The translations under genes and the position numbers were made by a program. Of a stretch of DNA of 64,000 bases, positions 44,818 through 53,633 are shown piece after piece (positions within the stretch are counted from its first letter, which is position 1; each line of letters opens with the position of its first letter). A model generated the notes under the pieces. It saw only the letters and a list, made by a program, of their open reading frames with translations, did no database searches and was not told the DNA's origin. The stretch is from [Clostridium] aminophilum DSM 10710 (GTDB lineage: Bacteria > Bacillota > Clostridia > Lachnospirales > Lachnospiraceae), in NCBI RefSeq assembly GCF_000711825.1, contig NZ_JONJ01000008.1:1-64000 (forward strand), written 5' to 3'.

Positions 44818-46149
44818 ATGACCGATCAGGAGAGAGCGCGAAAAGAGATTCTGGATCTCGTGCGCGATTATTGCGATAAATACCACAATCAGAAGAAAGA
44901 TTTTCAGGAAGGTGACCGGATTCCGTATGCGTCCCGCGTCTATGACGGCGATGAGATGGTAAATCTCGTGGACAGCGCGCTGGAGTTCTGGCTGACCAGC
45001 GGACACTGGACCGATCAGTTCGAGAAGGGACTCGCGGATCTTCTCGGTGTGCGCTATGCGGCACTTGTGAATTCCGGTTCCTCCGCCAACCTTCTCGCCT
45101 TTATGACGCTGACCAGCCCGCTGCTCGGCGACCGCCGTGTCAAGCGCGGAGATGAGGTCATCACCGTCGCTGCCGGCTTCCCGACTACCGTAACCCCGAT
45201 GATTCAGTACGGCGCGGTGCCGGTATTCGTGGATGTCACCATTCCGCAGTACAACATTGACGTCACCAGACTGGAGGAGGCGCTGTCCGAAAAGACCAAA
45301 GCGGTCATGATCGCGCACACTCTCGGCAATCCGTTCGACCTGAAGGCGGTAAAAGATTTCTGTACAAAGCACGGACTGTGGCTGGTTGAGGACAACTGCG
45401 ACGCGCTGTGCAGCCGCTATGAGATTGACGGCGAGATGAAATACACCGGCACGATTGGCGACATCGGCACATCGAGCTTCTACCCGCCGCACCACATGAC
45501 CATGGGGGAGGGCGGAGCCGTCTATACGGACAATCCGCTGCTGGCGCGCATCGCGAAATCCTTCCGTGACTGGGGACGGGACTGTGTATGTCCGCCGGGA
45601 CAGGATGACACCTGCCATCACCGGTTTGACGGACAGTACGGCGAACTGCCGGCCGGATACGATCACAAGTATGTGTACTCTCATTTTGGATACAATCTGA
45701 AGGCAACCGATATGCAGGCGGCGGTCGGCTGTGCACAGCTGGAGAAGATGCCGGGTTTTGCGGACCGCAGACGGCACAACCATGCGAGACTCAGAGCCGC
45801 TCTGAAGGGCCTGGAGGACTATTACATCCTTCCGGAAGCCTGTGAGCACTCCGATCCGGACTGGTTCGGTTTCCTGATCACATGCCGGGAAGGCGTGGAC
45901 CGCAACAGGATCGTTCCGTATGTGGAAGCGCACGGCGTTCAGACCAGAATGCTGTTTGCCGGAAATCTCATCAAGCATCCGTGTTTCGACGAGATGAGAA
46001 AGAGCGGGGAGGGCTACCGCGTTGTCGGCTCGCTGGAGACGACAGACCGCATCATGCGCGACACCTTCTGGGTCGGCGTATATCCGGGCATGACCGATGA
46101 GAAGATTGATTATATGGCTCAGGTTCTGCGGGACGCGGTCAAAGCCTGA
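44818..46149 (+). CDS. rfbH: CDP-4-keto-6-deoxyglucose 3-dehydrase (E1)
   Basis: A 443-residue PMP-dependent, [2Fe-2S] enzyme of the DegT/AHBA fold. The usual PLP lysine is replaced by His226 (SSFYPPHHMTMGEGG), as in characterised E1. The cluster cysteines are present (DNCDALCSRYE, then DCVCPPGQDDTCHHRF). It starts C3 deoxygenation of CDP-4-keto-6-deoxyglucose, the step shared by abequose, paratose, tyvelose and ascarylose routes. The partner reductase (E3, ddhD/ascD) and a final 4-ketoreductase are not in the window. AAAGGAG precedes the ATG by 9 bases. Confidence 0.94.
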   Translation: MTDQERARKEILDLVRDYCDKYHNQKKDFQEGDRIPYASRVYDGDEMVNLVDSALEFWLTSGHWTDQFEKGLADLLGVRYAALVNSGSSANLLAFMTLTSPLLGDRRVKRGDEVITVAAGFPTTVTPMIQYGAVPVFVDVTIPQYNIDVTRLEEALSEKTKAVMIAHTLGNPFDLKAVKDFCTKHGLWLVEDNCDALCSRYEIDGEMKYTGTIGDIGTSSFYPPHHMTMGEGGAVYTDNPLLARIAKSFRDWGRDCVCPPGQDDTCHHRFDGQYGELPAGYDHKYVYSHFGYNLKATDMQAAVGCAQLEKMPGFADRRRHNHARLRAALKGLEDYYILPEACEHSDPDWFGFLITCREGVDRNRIVPYVEAHGVQTRMLFAGNLIKHPCFDEMRKSGEGYRVVGSLETTDRIMRDTFWVGVYPGMTDEKIDYMAQVLRDAVKA

Positions 46150-46164
46150 ATGCCCCAAAAGCCG

Positions 46165-46271
46165 GAAGGTGACTTTTCAGACCTTTCCAGTTCGGAGGGC
46201 CGCTCAGACAGGCAGCCTGAATTGGCTGCCTGAGCCGGAGAGACAAAGTTTGAACGTACATTTTCAAACTT
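46165..46271 (+). promoter_or_regulatory. three hairpins between rfbH and licD
   Basis: Within the 186-bp gap lie GGAAGGT...ACCTTTCC (about 46164-46189), CAGGCAGCC-TGAATT-GGCTGCCTG (46209-46232) and AAGTTTGAA...TTCAAACTT (46246-46271). None has a T-run, so they may slow or process the transcript rather than end it. Confidence 0.45.
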
Positions 46272-46335
46272 CATTGACGGATCAGATCCGGGTACGGAGA
46301 AAACCGGCCTGGGCCTGATCTCGGAGGAGAGAAAA

Positions 46336-47175
46336 ATGCAGCAGAAGTTTGATCTGACGGAGGTGCACGCCGCCAACCTGAAGATGCTGAAGGAGATTGA
46401 CCGGATCTGCCGGAAATACCGGATCCGGTATTTTCTCGACGCGGGGACGCTTCTCGGCGCGATACGCCATAAGGGGTTTATTCCATGGGACGATGACGTG
46501 GATATCGCGATGCCAAGGAGAGATTACGAGCGGTTTCTGCGGATCGCAAAAGATGAACTTCCGGAGGGGATCGACCTCCTCCGGCCCGAGGATTTTCGCG
46601 GCGGGACGGCATTCTACGACTTCACTGCGCGCCTCATCTATCAAAACAGCCGCCGTTATCCGGACAATGAAGAAATGCGGTTTTATGAGGGGAAACTCAA
46701 CCACCTCTGGATCGATATTTTCACGATGGACCGGATTCCGGACAATCCCGTTCTGGACAGGCTGTCCAGACTGTCCCAGAAGATCGTCTACGGTCTTGCG
46801 ATGGGACACCGCCGGGAGCTGGATTATTCCAAATACTCTGCGGCAGACCGCATAAGAGTAAAGATTCTTGCCGGGATCGGAAAGCGGATCCCGATGAAGA
46901 TGATCTTTGGACTGCAGAGAAGAGCGGCGTCTTTCTGGAATTTCCGGAAAAAGACAAGACACCTGTACTTTACCAATTACGCGCCGGACTGGATGTACTG
47001 CACGGCGGAGAGCTCCTGGTTCCGGGAGTCGGTGGACGTGCCGTTTGAGGACACCGTCCTCTCGGTGGCGGCCGGCTATGAGCCGATGCTCCGGCAGCTG
47101 TACGGGGACTACAGGAAACTGCCGCCGGAGGAAAAGCGTGTGCCGGAACATTCCGACTTTACGTTCTGGGAGTAA
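46336..47175 (+). CDS. LicD-family phosphotransferase
   Basis: A 279-residue cytosolic LicD protein: KMLKEIDRICRKYRIRYFLD, AGTLLGAIRHKGFIPWDDDV (nucleotidyltransferase-like GT...GA and DDD motif), AMPRRDYERF. LicD-type enzymes transfer phosphocholine or similar groups from CDP-activated donors to teichoic acids and other glycans. No choline uptake or activation genes are here, so the transferred group is open. GGAGGAGAG is 5-13 bases before the ATG. The next gene starts one base after its stop. Confidence 0.88.
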   Translation: MQQKFDLTEVHAANLKMLKEIDRICRKYRIRYFLDAGTLLGAIRHKGFIPWDDDVDIAMPRRDYERFLRIAKDELPEGIDLLRPEDFRGGTAFYDFTARLIYQNSRRYPDNEEMRFYEGKLNHLWIDIFTMDRIPDNPVLDRLSRLSQKIVYGLAMGHRRELDYSKYSAADRIRVKILAGIGKRIPMKMIFGLQRRAASFWNFRKKTRHLYFTNYAPDWMYCTAESSWFRESVDVPFEDTVLSVAAGYEPMLRQLYGDYRKLPPEEKRVPEHSDFTFWE

Positions 47176-47176
47176 A

Positions 47177-48136
47177 ATGATGGAGAACAAGACAAAACTG
47201 CTGTCGATCGTTGTCTCGGTTTATAACGAAGAGGCGGCACTGGAAGAATTTGCCCGGACAGCGGTGCCGGTCTTTGAGGATCTCGCCTGGGATTATGAGC
47301 TGATCTTTGTCAATGACGGAAGCGCCGACCGGTCACCGGAGATCCTGCGCCGGTTTGCCGGCGAAAATCCGAAGATCAAGGTGATCAATTTTTCCCGGAA
47401 TTTCGGCCATGAGGCGGCGATGATCGCCGGCATTGACATGGCAGACGGCGACGGCATCCTCTGTATGGACGCGGATCTTCAGCACCCGCCGGAGGCGGCG
47501 CGGGAGATCATCCGCCGATTTGACGACGGCGTGGAAGTGATCACCATGGTCCGGACGGAAAACCGCTCGGCCGGTTTGATCAAAAATGTCACATCGACGG
47601 CATTTTACCGTCTGATCAATCATATATCGGATGTAAAACTGATGGAAAATGCCTCCGATTTCTTCGCGGTCACGCAAAAACCGGCGGAGATTCTCCGGAA
47701 GAATTATCGGGAAAAGGTGCGTTTTCTGCGCGGTTATGTGCAGAATATCGGCTTTCGCCGGGAGGTTCTGACATACGAGGCGAAGCCTCGCGTGGCCGGA
47801 CACAGCAAATACAGTATCCGGCGTTTGTTCCGGTTTTCCATCAACACTATTCTGTGTTTTTCCGATCTGCCGCTCCGTCTCGGCACATACTCCGGCCTGT
47901 TTGTGGGCTTTCTGGGACTGATCCTGATGGTCTACACGATCTGGAGTCATGTGGTGAACGGAACGCCGAACGGATACGCAACGATCGTTGTTGCACTCTG
48001 TTTCATGTTTGCCATGCTGTTTTTTGTGGTGGGCATCATCGGAGAGTACATCGCGATCCTGTTCAGCGAGCTGAAGGATCGCCCGATCTACATTGTGCAT
48101 GACACAATGAATATGGACGAGAAAGAGGACAGCTGA
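47177..48136 (+). CDS. GtrB/DPM1-like GT2 glycosyltransferase
   Basis: A 319-residue enzyme with an N-terminal GT2 domain (LSIVVSVYNEEAALEEF, ELIFVNDGSADRSPEIL, CMDADLQHPPEA with DAD, SRNFGHEAAMIAGID) and two C-terminal membrane helices (about 235-300). This is the GtrB/ArnC type that loads a sugar from a nucleotide donor onto undecaprenyl phosphate on the inner side of the membrane. The product could feed the GT-C-like membrane proteins of this locus. ATG at 47177 follows the licD stop by one base; GGGAG is inside licD. Confidence 0.9.
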   Translation: MMENKTKLLSIVVSVYNEEAALEEFARTAVPVFEDLAWDYELIFVNDGSADRSPEILRRFAGENPKIKVINFSRNFGHEAAMIAGIDMADGDGILCMDADLQHPPEAAREIIRRFDDGVEVITMVRTENRSAGLIKNVTSTAFYRLINHISDVKLMENASDFFAVTQKPAEILRKNYREKVRFLRGYVQNIGFRREVLTYEAKPRVAGHSKYSIRRLFRFSINTILCFSDLPLRLGTYSGLFVGFLGLILMVYTIWSHVVNGTPNGYATIVVALCFMFAMLFFVVGIIGEYIAILFSELKDRPIYIVHDTMNMDEKEDS

Positions 48137-48138
48137 TT

Positions 48139-50031
48139 TTGAAGTCAAATCTATTTCACTGGAAACGATATCTGTGGATTCTCTCGGCAGCAGGAATTCT
48201 GACAGTGTCAGCGACTCCTGCCGCTGTTTTTGCTGCTCCGGAGACCGGAGCGGCATCCGCGGCAGCGCAAAACGGAAGTGAGGCGCGTTCTTCCTCCGAA
48301 ACGGCGGAGGCTGCGACGAAGGCGCTGTACGGAACGTCTCCGCAGCAGGCACAGTCGGCCCGGGTTGCCTCGATCGCGGCACAGGCCGCGGCAACGGCGG
48401 GAACCGGGGAGGAAGCCTCCGCGGCGGTTGCGTCGATTGCGGCACAGGCGGCGGAGACGGCGGCACTGGAAGTGACAGAGGATTCGCAGGCATGGCCGTC
48501 CGACACGGGGATCTTCTCGGAGGCGGGCGTTGTGGTCGATGTGGACTCCGGCTGCGTGCTGTTCGGACAGAACATGCATCAGCAGAAAGCGCCGGCCTCG
48601 ATCACCAAGATCCTGACGGCACTGGTTGTGCTGGAGCATGTCGATAATCTGGATCAGATGATTCCGTATTCGCATGATGCGATATACAATACGGAAGCCG
48701 GCAGCGGCAACAAATACGGACTCGACGAGGGCGATTCCCTCTCGGTGCGTGACGCGCTCTATCTGCTGCTTCTGGCGTCCTCGAATCAGTCGGCGAATGC
48801 GCTGGCCGAGTATGTGGGCGGGACCCGCGAGGAATTTGTCCGGATGATGAACGACAAGGTGGCGGAGCTCGGATGCAGTGACAGCCATTTTGCGAACCCG
48901 TCGGGATTGAATGACGATACTCAGCTGACCAGCTGCTATGATATGGCACTCATCGGCATGGCGGCGTACCGGAACGAGCGGCTTCTGGAGATCGGAAGCA
49001 CCCGTTCCCATAAGATCACCACGCCGACGAAAAACAATCCGAACGGAATCAACGTGAAAATGGAGCACAAACTCCTGATCACGGAGGATCCGAACAGTGA
49101 GAACTATTATCCTTTCGCGGTGGCCGGAAAGACCGGATACACGTCGATTGCGGGACAGACCCTGGTCACCTATGCCGAGAAAGAGGGCCGCAGACTCATC
49201 GCGGTTACAATGAAATCCCGGCAGAAGACCCATTACACCGATACGATCAATCTTCTGGAATTCGGATTCAACCGGTTTGACAACGTTCCGGTTGCGGAGC
49301 AGGAGACTGCGATCTCGCAGGCATCCGGCAATGTGACGCTGGGGGACAGCACGTATGATGCGGCGGATCTTTCTGTGGAAGAAGCGGTGATGACGGTTCC
49401 GAAGAATCTGAGTGTGACGGACCTTGAACGAACCGTTCTCACGGGAGAGGATATGCCGGCTTCCGCGCCGGACGGCGCGGCGGCTTACATCCGGTACAGT
49501 TATCGCGACCGCGTCACCGGCGGTGCCTATGTGACGGCCGAGTCTCTCCGGACAAAGGAGACGGTTTCGGCCGGGACGAAAGGAACACACGGGACAAAAA
49601 CGGAATCGGGTGAAAACATTTTTCTCAGAGCGGCAAAAGGAATCGGCAGTTTCTTCGCCGGGATCGGGGACGCGGTCCGGAACCTGTCCGTTCCGGGAAT
49701 TATCGCCATCGCCGCCGTGGCCGGACTTGCGATTCTGACGGTAATTGCTTTTTTTACTTATAGCGCCCAAAAGCGCAGAGAGAATGAAAGGCTTGAACGG
49801 CGCCGTGCACGTCTCAGAGAAATGGGCGTCAGTGAGGAAGAGTTTGCGGAAATGGTCGGCCGCCGCCGGAGAAGCCGCGGGGAGAAGAACGCCGTCGGAA
49901 CCCACGCGGCGGATCGGCAGACAGACACCTTGAAAAGAGAAGCACCGGAAAATCCGGAGGACGGTTTTCTGGATGAAGATTTCGGTATGGACGGAGAACT
50001 GATCTCCGGATCGGATCCGGAGAAGAAATAA
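48139..50031 (+). CDS. D-alanyl-D-alanine carboxypeptidase (S11) with C-terminal anchor
   Basis: A 630-residue penicillin-binding protein that trims peptidoglycan pentapeptides. It has a signal peptide (about 1-34), an Ala-rich linker with a duplicated 12-residue segment, then the S11 domain: SxxK Ser154-Lys157 (ASITKIL), SxN Ser218-Asn220 (QSANAL), KTG 331-333. A C-terminal domain (about 385-470), a membrane helix (about 520-540) and a basic cytoplasmic tail follow, unlike the amphipathic anchor of most DacA enzymes. Start is TTG at 48139, three bases after the previous stop, with AGAGGA upstream; it may be transcribed with the glycan genes. Confidence 0.9.
   Translation: MKSNLFHWKRYLWILSAAGILTVSATPAAVFAAPETGAASAAAQNGSEARSSSETAEAATKALYGTSPQQAQSARVASIAAQAAATAGTGEEASAAVASIAAQAAETAALEVTEDSQAWPSDTGIFSEAGVVVDVDSGCVLFGQNMHQQKAPASITKILTALVVLEHVDNLDQMIPYSHDAIYNTEAGSGNKYGLDEGDSLSVRDALYLLLLASSNQSANALAEYVGGTREEFVRMMNDKVAELGCSDSHFANPSGLNDDTQLTSCYDMALIGMAAYRNERLLEIGSTRSHKITTPTKNNPNGINVKMEHKLLITEDPNSENYYPFAVAGKTGYTSIAGQTLVTYAEKEGRRLIAVTMKSRQKTHYTDTINLLEFGFNRFDNVPVAEQETAISQASGNVTLGDSTYDAADLSVEEAVMTVPKNLSVTDLERTVLTGEDMPASAPDGAAAYIRYSYRDRVTGGAYVTAESLRTKETVSAGTKGTHGTKTESGENIFLRAAKGIGSFFAGIGDAVRNLSVPGIIAIAAVAGLAILTVIAFFTYSAQKRRENERLERRRARLREMGVSEEEFAEMVGRRRRSRGEKNAVGTHAADRQTDTLKREAPENPEDGFLDEDFGMDGELISGSDPEKK
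48364..48462 (+). repeat. 36-bp duplication in the carboxypeptidase linker
   Basis: VASIAAQAA(A/E)TA is encoded twice, at 48364 and 48427 (63 bp apart), in the Ala-rich linker between signal peptide and enzyme domain. Confidence 0.8.
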
Positions 50032-50070
50032 CCGTATGTATGAAGATTTCTTGAACTTTTTCGTAATCTG

Positions 50071-50100
50071 CTGACAACCAAAGTGCGGATAGTATATAAT
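50071..50100 (+). promoter_or_regulatory. promoter of the small lipoprotein gene
   Basis: CTGACA, 18-base spacer, TATAAT; about 40 bp before the start codon. Confidence 0.6.
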
Positions 50101-50141
50101 ACCGAATAGTTTTTGCAGGAATGCATTTTGGAGGTTACCGA

Positions 50142-50810
50142 ATGAAAAAGCCGTTACTGTCCGCAGCAGTCGTTCTGACATCCCTTGCGATGCTGGGCGG
50201 ATGTACAAAGAGTAATATTGTCAATGCCGATCACCAGACCGTTGCCGTGACGGGCAATCCGGAGGACGGTGCGCCGGAGAATGTTGAGATTGACTGGGAG
50301 CAGGTCGCAGACGACGCTCATTCGATCTTTGATGATAAAACAGAGTATCCGAACAGTGTCAAGTTCAGTATTTATCTGAATCAGGAGACCAAGGAGATCA
50401 TGCTTCTCTGGGCGGTTGATGATAAGTTCTCCGCCGAGGACCTGGGACGCTATGCGGAAGATGCGCTGAAGATGTTCAACGATATTGTCGCAACGCAGGA
50501 TGGCAAGATTGCCATGTCGGATGAGAATTCCTACGGCGGTCTCTGGAAGGATTACGGCGTATCGCTCGGGATCATGCCGGACAGCACCAAGGATGACCGG
50601 GATACCTGGTATCTTGACTGCGAGTATCCGGCCGGAGAGGATTTCAAGCTTCCGGATACCAAGGCAGCGCTCGAAGTGCTGAAGAAGCATGCGGCCGAAG
50701 AGGCGGCTGCGGCGAAGACCTCCGCAGCGGCCGAGGAGACGGAGAGCAGCTCCGAAGCGGAGGAAGAGGAAGCGGACGAGACAGAATCAGAGACGGAGAC
50801 AAAGGCGCAG
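50142..50810 (+). CDS. small lipoprotein of unknown function
   Basis: A 223-residue exported lipoprotein: signal MKKPLLSAAVVLTSLAMLGG with the lipid Cys in LGGC. Its middle part (about 40-165) is a compact alpha/beta domain (VKFSIYLNQETKEIMLLWAV, DDKFSAEDLGRYAEDALKMF) that I do not recognise. The last 40 residues are a disordered Ala/Ser/Glu tail. ATG at 50142 has TTTGGAGG 7 bases upstream. Own promoter and terminator. Similar short lipoproteins with acidic tails are common in Clostridia; no function is offered. The stop codon is TAA at 50811-50813. Confidence 0.7.
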
Positions 50811-50829
50811 TAAGAAACTGCGAAAGAAA

Positions 50830-50873
50830 GCGGCAGAGGAACCGTTTGGGTACGGTTTCTCTGCCGCCTTTTT
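50830..50873 (+). terminator. intrinsic terminator of the small lipoprotein gene
   Basis: GCGGCAGAGGAACCG pairs with CGGTTTCTCTGCCGC (15 bp, one wobble), loop TTTGGGTA, then CTTTTTG. Confidence 0.88.
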
Positions 50874-50983
50874 GTGTCATGAGACAGCCCGCTGAGCCTG
50901 CGTTTTCTGATACGCATGCTCCGGCAGGAATTCGTTGCATTCATTGCGGCCTTCCATTCATCGCAGCCGTCGTTTTTCGGCAG

Positions 50984-51991
50984 CTATACCGGTAGTTTTG
51001 TTTCAACCATCTCGTGTCCGGTCGGAAGGCCGGAGTGATAGGAATTGCTGCCGATGACAGTCAGAAGTTCTTCCAGATTCTGACGCTGGAGCGAGATCGG
51101 GCATTCAATGCTGTGATTCAGCATCCGGAAGATTCCGTCGGTTTTTTCGATGGTCTTCCCGAAAAGATCGGGGAAGGATTCCGTGGATATCAGAGACGGA
51201 TCCCAGGGGTTGATCCACGGCTCATGGGCGGTGTTGAGACATCCGTGGTAGTCGACGACGCCGTCTGTCACCATTTTCGCGGATGCCACCGGACGGCGCA
51301 TGACCAGCGATTCGAGAACCGCGAGGCCGAGGCGTTTGTGTCCTTTGGAGTCGGAGAGTGTCCGGGTGCCGATCTTCATGGCAATGATCGAGCGGTGCAC
51401 CATCGCCGGCGTGACGCGGAAGGTCGAGTGCACCGTCACCGGGTAGTAGACGGAATTGATGCATTCCGACAGAAACCGGCTGATAAACTGGATCTCCTGT
51501 CCGTTCAGAAGGATCGTCGCCGTCTGGCTGAATTCCGACGGTTTTTTCTTTTTATAATGCCACAGAAGGATGGCGTCGATGTCATTTTCCAGTTCGGCGT
51601 GACGGCCGTAGGAAGCGGCGTTCGGGTGTTCCACACAGTGATCCGACAGAGCATAGATATACGGATGGCAGATGGAATCAGCCGCGTAGTGACTCAGAAG
51701 GCCGGCGAGGTAGGCGATGGCCTGACCCTGACGGGTGTTGGAGTCGGTCGAGCCGATGTGACGGATGAAGGTCTCGAAGAAATCCCCCGTGCGGTAGGAA
51801 TGCATGGTCGAGCCGACGTTGTTGAAACCGCGGTGCCGGAGCCCGGGGATATAATAGAAGAACATATCCGGGCCCTGAAGGCCGAGCTGATAGAGACCGC
51901 GGTAGCGGGAGATCAGATATTTCAGCCGGCAGCTGTCGAGGTGCCGGTATGATTTCAGACCGAATATATAATGAGTGGTAAATCCGGGCAT
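50984..51991 (-). CDS. zinc-dependent phospholipase C-like protein
   Basis: A 335-residue protein of family PF00882. It starts MPGFTTHYIFGLKSYRHL and has LGLQGPDMFFYYIPG, NNVGSTMHSYRTGDFF and YLAGLLSHYAADSICHPYIY, which hold the clustered His/Asp residues expected for zinc binding. No signal peptide is visible, so unlike clostridial alpha-toxin it should stay in the cell; such internal forms are widespread in Clostridia and their substrate is unknown. AAAGGAAC precedes the ATG by 5 bases. Lone minus-strand gene between plus-strand blocks. Confidence 0.85.
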   Translation of the reverse strand: MPGFTTHYIFGLKSYRHLDSCRLKYLISRYRGLYQLGLQGPDMFFYYIPGLRHRGFNNVGSTMHSYRTGDFFETFIRHIGSTDSNTRQGQAIAYLAGLLSHYAADSICHPYIYALSDHCVEHPNAASYGRHAELENDIDAILLWHYKKKKPSEFSQTATILLNGQEIQFISRFLSECINSVYYPVTVHSTFRVTPAMVHRSIIAMKIGTRTLSDSKGHKRLGLAVLESLVMRRPVASAKMVTDGVVDYHGCLNTAHEPWINPWDPSLISTESFPDLFGKTIEKTDGIFRMLNHSIECPISLQRQNLEELLTVIGSNSYHSGLPTGHEMVETKLPV

Positions 51992-52132
51992 GTCAGTTCC
52001 TTTCTATGTTCCGCACAGCGAGAGAAGTCAGATTCCGGTGTGCGCATTTCTGCATGTTCAGTATAGCACAGAAGTAATATCGGCGATTTTGCCGGGATCA
52101 TATAGAGAAAATAAAAACTGTTCGGGATATAA

Positions 52133-52165
52133 CAAATGGCCTCCCCAGCAGTGGGAGGCCATTTG
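52133..52165. other. perfect 13-bp hairpin in a divergent intergenic region
   Basis: CAAATGGCCTCCC (52133-52145) pairs perfectly with GGGAGGCCATTTG (52153-52165), loop CAGCAGT. No T-run follows on either strand. A weaker GAGCTGA/TCAGCTC hairpin lies at 52176-52196. The region 51992-52362 shows no other gene. Confidence 0.6.
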
Positions 52166-52361
52166 AAAAGGGAGGAGAGCTGAACTATGATCAGCTCAGT
52201 ATTATGAAAAAAACTTGTAAGCAATTTCCGTAATCTCTTTTTGATTACAACTTCATTATAGGGAGCGTTCATGTCGAAACGGTGTTCTTTTTGTAAAAGA
52301 ATTTCGAATTAAATATGAACGAAATATGAACCGCATCGGGTTTAAGATTTCCGCAGATGCA

Positions 52362-52370
52362 TGATATAAT
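52362..52370 (+). promoter_or_regulatory. extended -10 promoter of the sbcD/sbcC-like operon
   Basis: TGATATAAT fits an extended -10 (TGnTATAAT); the -35 (TTTAAG, 18 bp upstream) is poor. It leaves a leader of about 140 bases before the TTG start. Confidence 0.5.
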
Positions 52371-52514
52371 ACGCCATGAACCTCGGCAAGACGGACGGAA
52401 CCGGGAGAAAAAGCGGGGAGATTCCGCGGGTTCCGAATGCGCGGACCGGGGTGGAAAGGCATTTTTCCGGACGGCAGCGGCCTTACGGAAATGCCGCAGA
52501 AAGGAAGGCATATA

Positions 52515-53633
52515 TTGAGAATTCTTCACTGTGCCGACATTCATCTGGACTCGAGGATGTCGGCAAATTTTGATAAAGAAGAGGCGGCTGTGCGCCGCCA
52601 GGAAATCCTCGGGACATTTCTGGATATGATTGAAGAGGCGGCGAAAGCGCACACAGATCATATCCTGATCGCCGGTGATCTCACGGACAGCGCGAGAGTG
52701 ACCGCGACGGTACGCAATACCGTCCTCGGTGCCCTGAGAGATCATCCGGAGATGAAATTCTGGTATGTTCCGGGCAATCACGACACCGGCGCGGATTTCC
52801 TTGGCGTCACAGAGGATCTGCCGGACAATCTCCATGTATTCGGAAATGAGTGGGAGACGTGTTCTCTGGATGCGGACGGACGAATCCGGCTTTCCGCGGC
52901 GGCGATGGACGGGACGCCCCGCGTCGGGGAAGGTCTGGCGCTTTTGCTGAATCCGGAATGTTTCAACATCGTGATGCTGCACGGACAGGCGGCAGGGTAC
53001 CACGCGCGGTCGAAGGCAGAGACCATTTCCCTCTCCGCTTTTCGCGGGCGGGGAGTGGATTATCTGGCGCTCGGGCATATCCACTCCCATCAGGAAGGCG
53101 AGCTGGACGGCCGGGGGATATTCTGTTATCCGGGATGTCTTGAGGGCCGCGGTTTTGACGAGTGCGGCGAACACGGTTTTGTGACACTCGAGATCGACGA
53201 GGACACACTGCGGATGAAGCGGCATTTCATCCCGTTTGCGGGACGTTGTCTGTGGGAGATCCCGGTGGATGTGAGCGGATGCGCGGATTCCGACCGGATG
53301 GCGAAACGGATCCGTGAGGAGATGGAGCGGCAGAAAGCGGAGAACATCATCCACGAAGGAGACCTGATCCGGGCTCTTCTGGTTGGAAAGATTCCGGCGG
53401 ATGCGGAGAAGAATATTCTCTTTCTCCGCCGCAGCATGGAAAAAGAGTTTTTCCATTTTGAGGTGGAAGACCGCACCGGGATTGAGATCGATTATGAGAG
53501 CTTCCGGTATGACACCTCGCTGCGCGGCGAGTTTGTGCGGCTTGTGGAACAGGCGGAGATTCCGGAGGAAGAGAAGGCAGAGATCCTTCGATGCGGAATC
53601 CGTGAACTCAGCGGGGAGGTGGACGAATTATGA
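52515..53633 (+). CDS. SbcD/Mre11-like DNA repair exonuclease
   Basis: A 372-residue calcineurin-type phosphoesterase: RILHCADIHLDSRM (DxH), IAGDLTD (GD), WYVPGNHDTGAD (GNHD), MLHGQ and YLALGHIHSHQ (GHxH). These residues bind two metal ions; the enzyme should cut DNA ends or hairpins together with the downstream ATPase. The TTG at 52515 is preferred: AGGAAGG lies 7 bases before it and the product begins MRILHCADIH like typical SbcD. In-frame ATGs further up lack a good site. Four-base overlap with the ATPase gene. The closest type may be YhaO/YerA of Firmicutes rather than E. coli SbcD. Confidence 0.9.
   Translation: MRILHCADIHLDSRMSANFDKEEAAVRRQEILGTFLDMIEEAAKAHTDHILIAGDLTDSARVTATVRNTVLGALRDHPEMKFWYVPGNHDTGADFLGVTEDLPDNLHVFGNEWETCSLDADGRIRLSAAAMDGTPRVGEGLALLLNPECFNIVMLHGQAAGYHARSKAETISLSAFRGRGVDYLALGHIHSHQEGELDGRGIFCYPGCLEGRGFDECGEHGFVTLEIDEDTLRMKRHFIPFAGRCLWEIPVDVSGCADSDRMAKRIREEMERQKAENIIHEGDLIRALLVGKIPADAEKNILFLRRSMEKEFFHFEVEDRTGIEIDYESFRYDTSLRGEFVRLVEQAEIPEEEKAEILRCGIRELSGEVDEL

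Noticed and set aside
44818-46149. rfbH as a general DegT aminotransferase
   Set aside because: The PLP lysine is His226 and the iron-sulfur cysteines are present, which fits the E1 dehydrase.
48208-50208. A 666-residue minus-strand open frame over the carboxypeptidase gene
   Set aside because: Arg/His-rich shadow of a gene with confirmed SxxK, SxN and KTG motifs; no support of its own.
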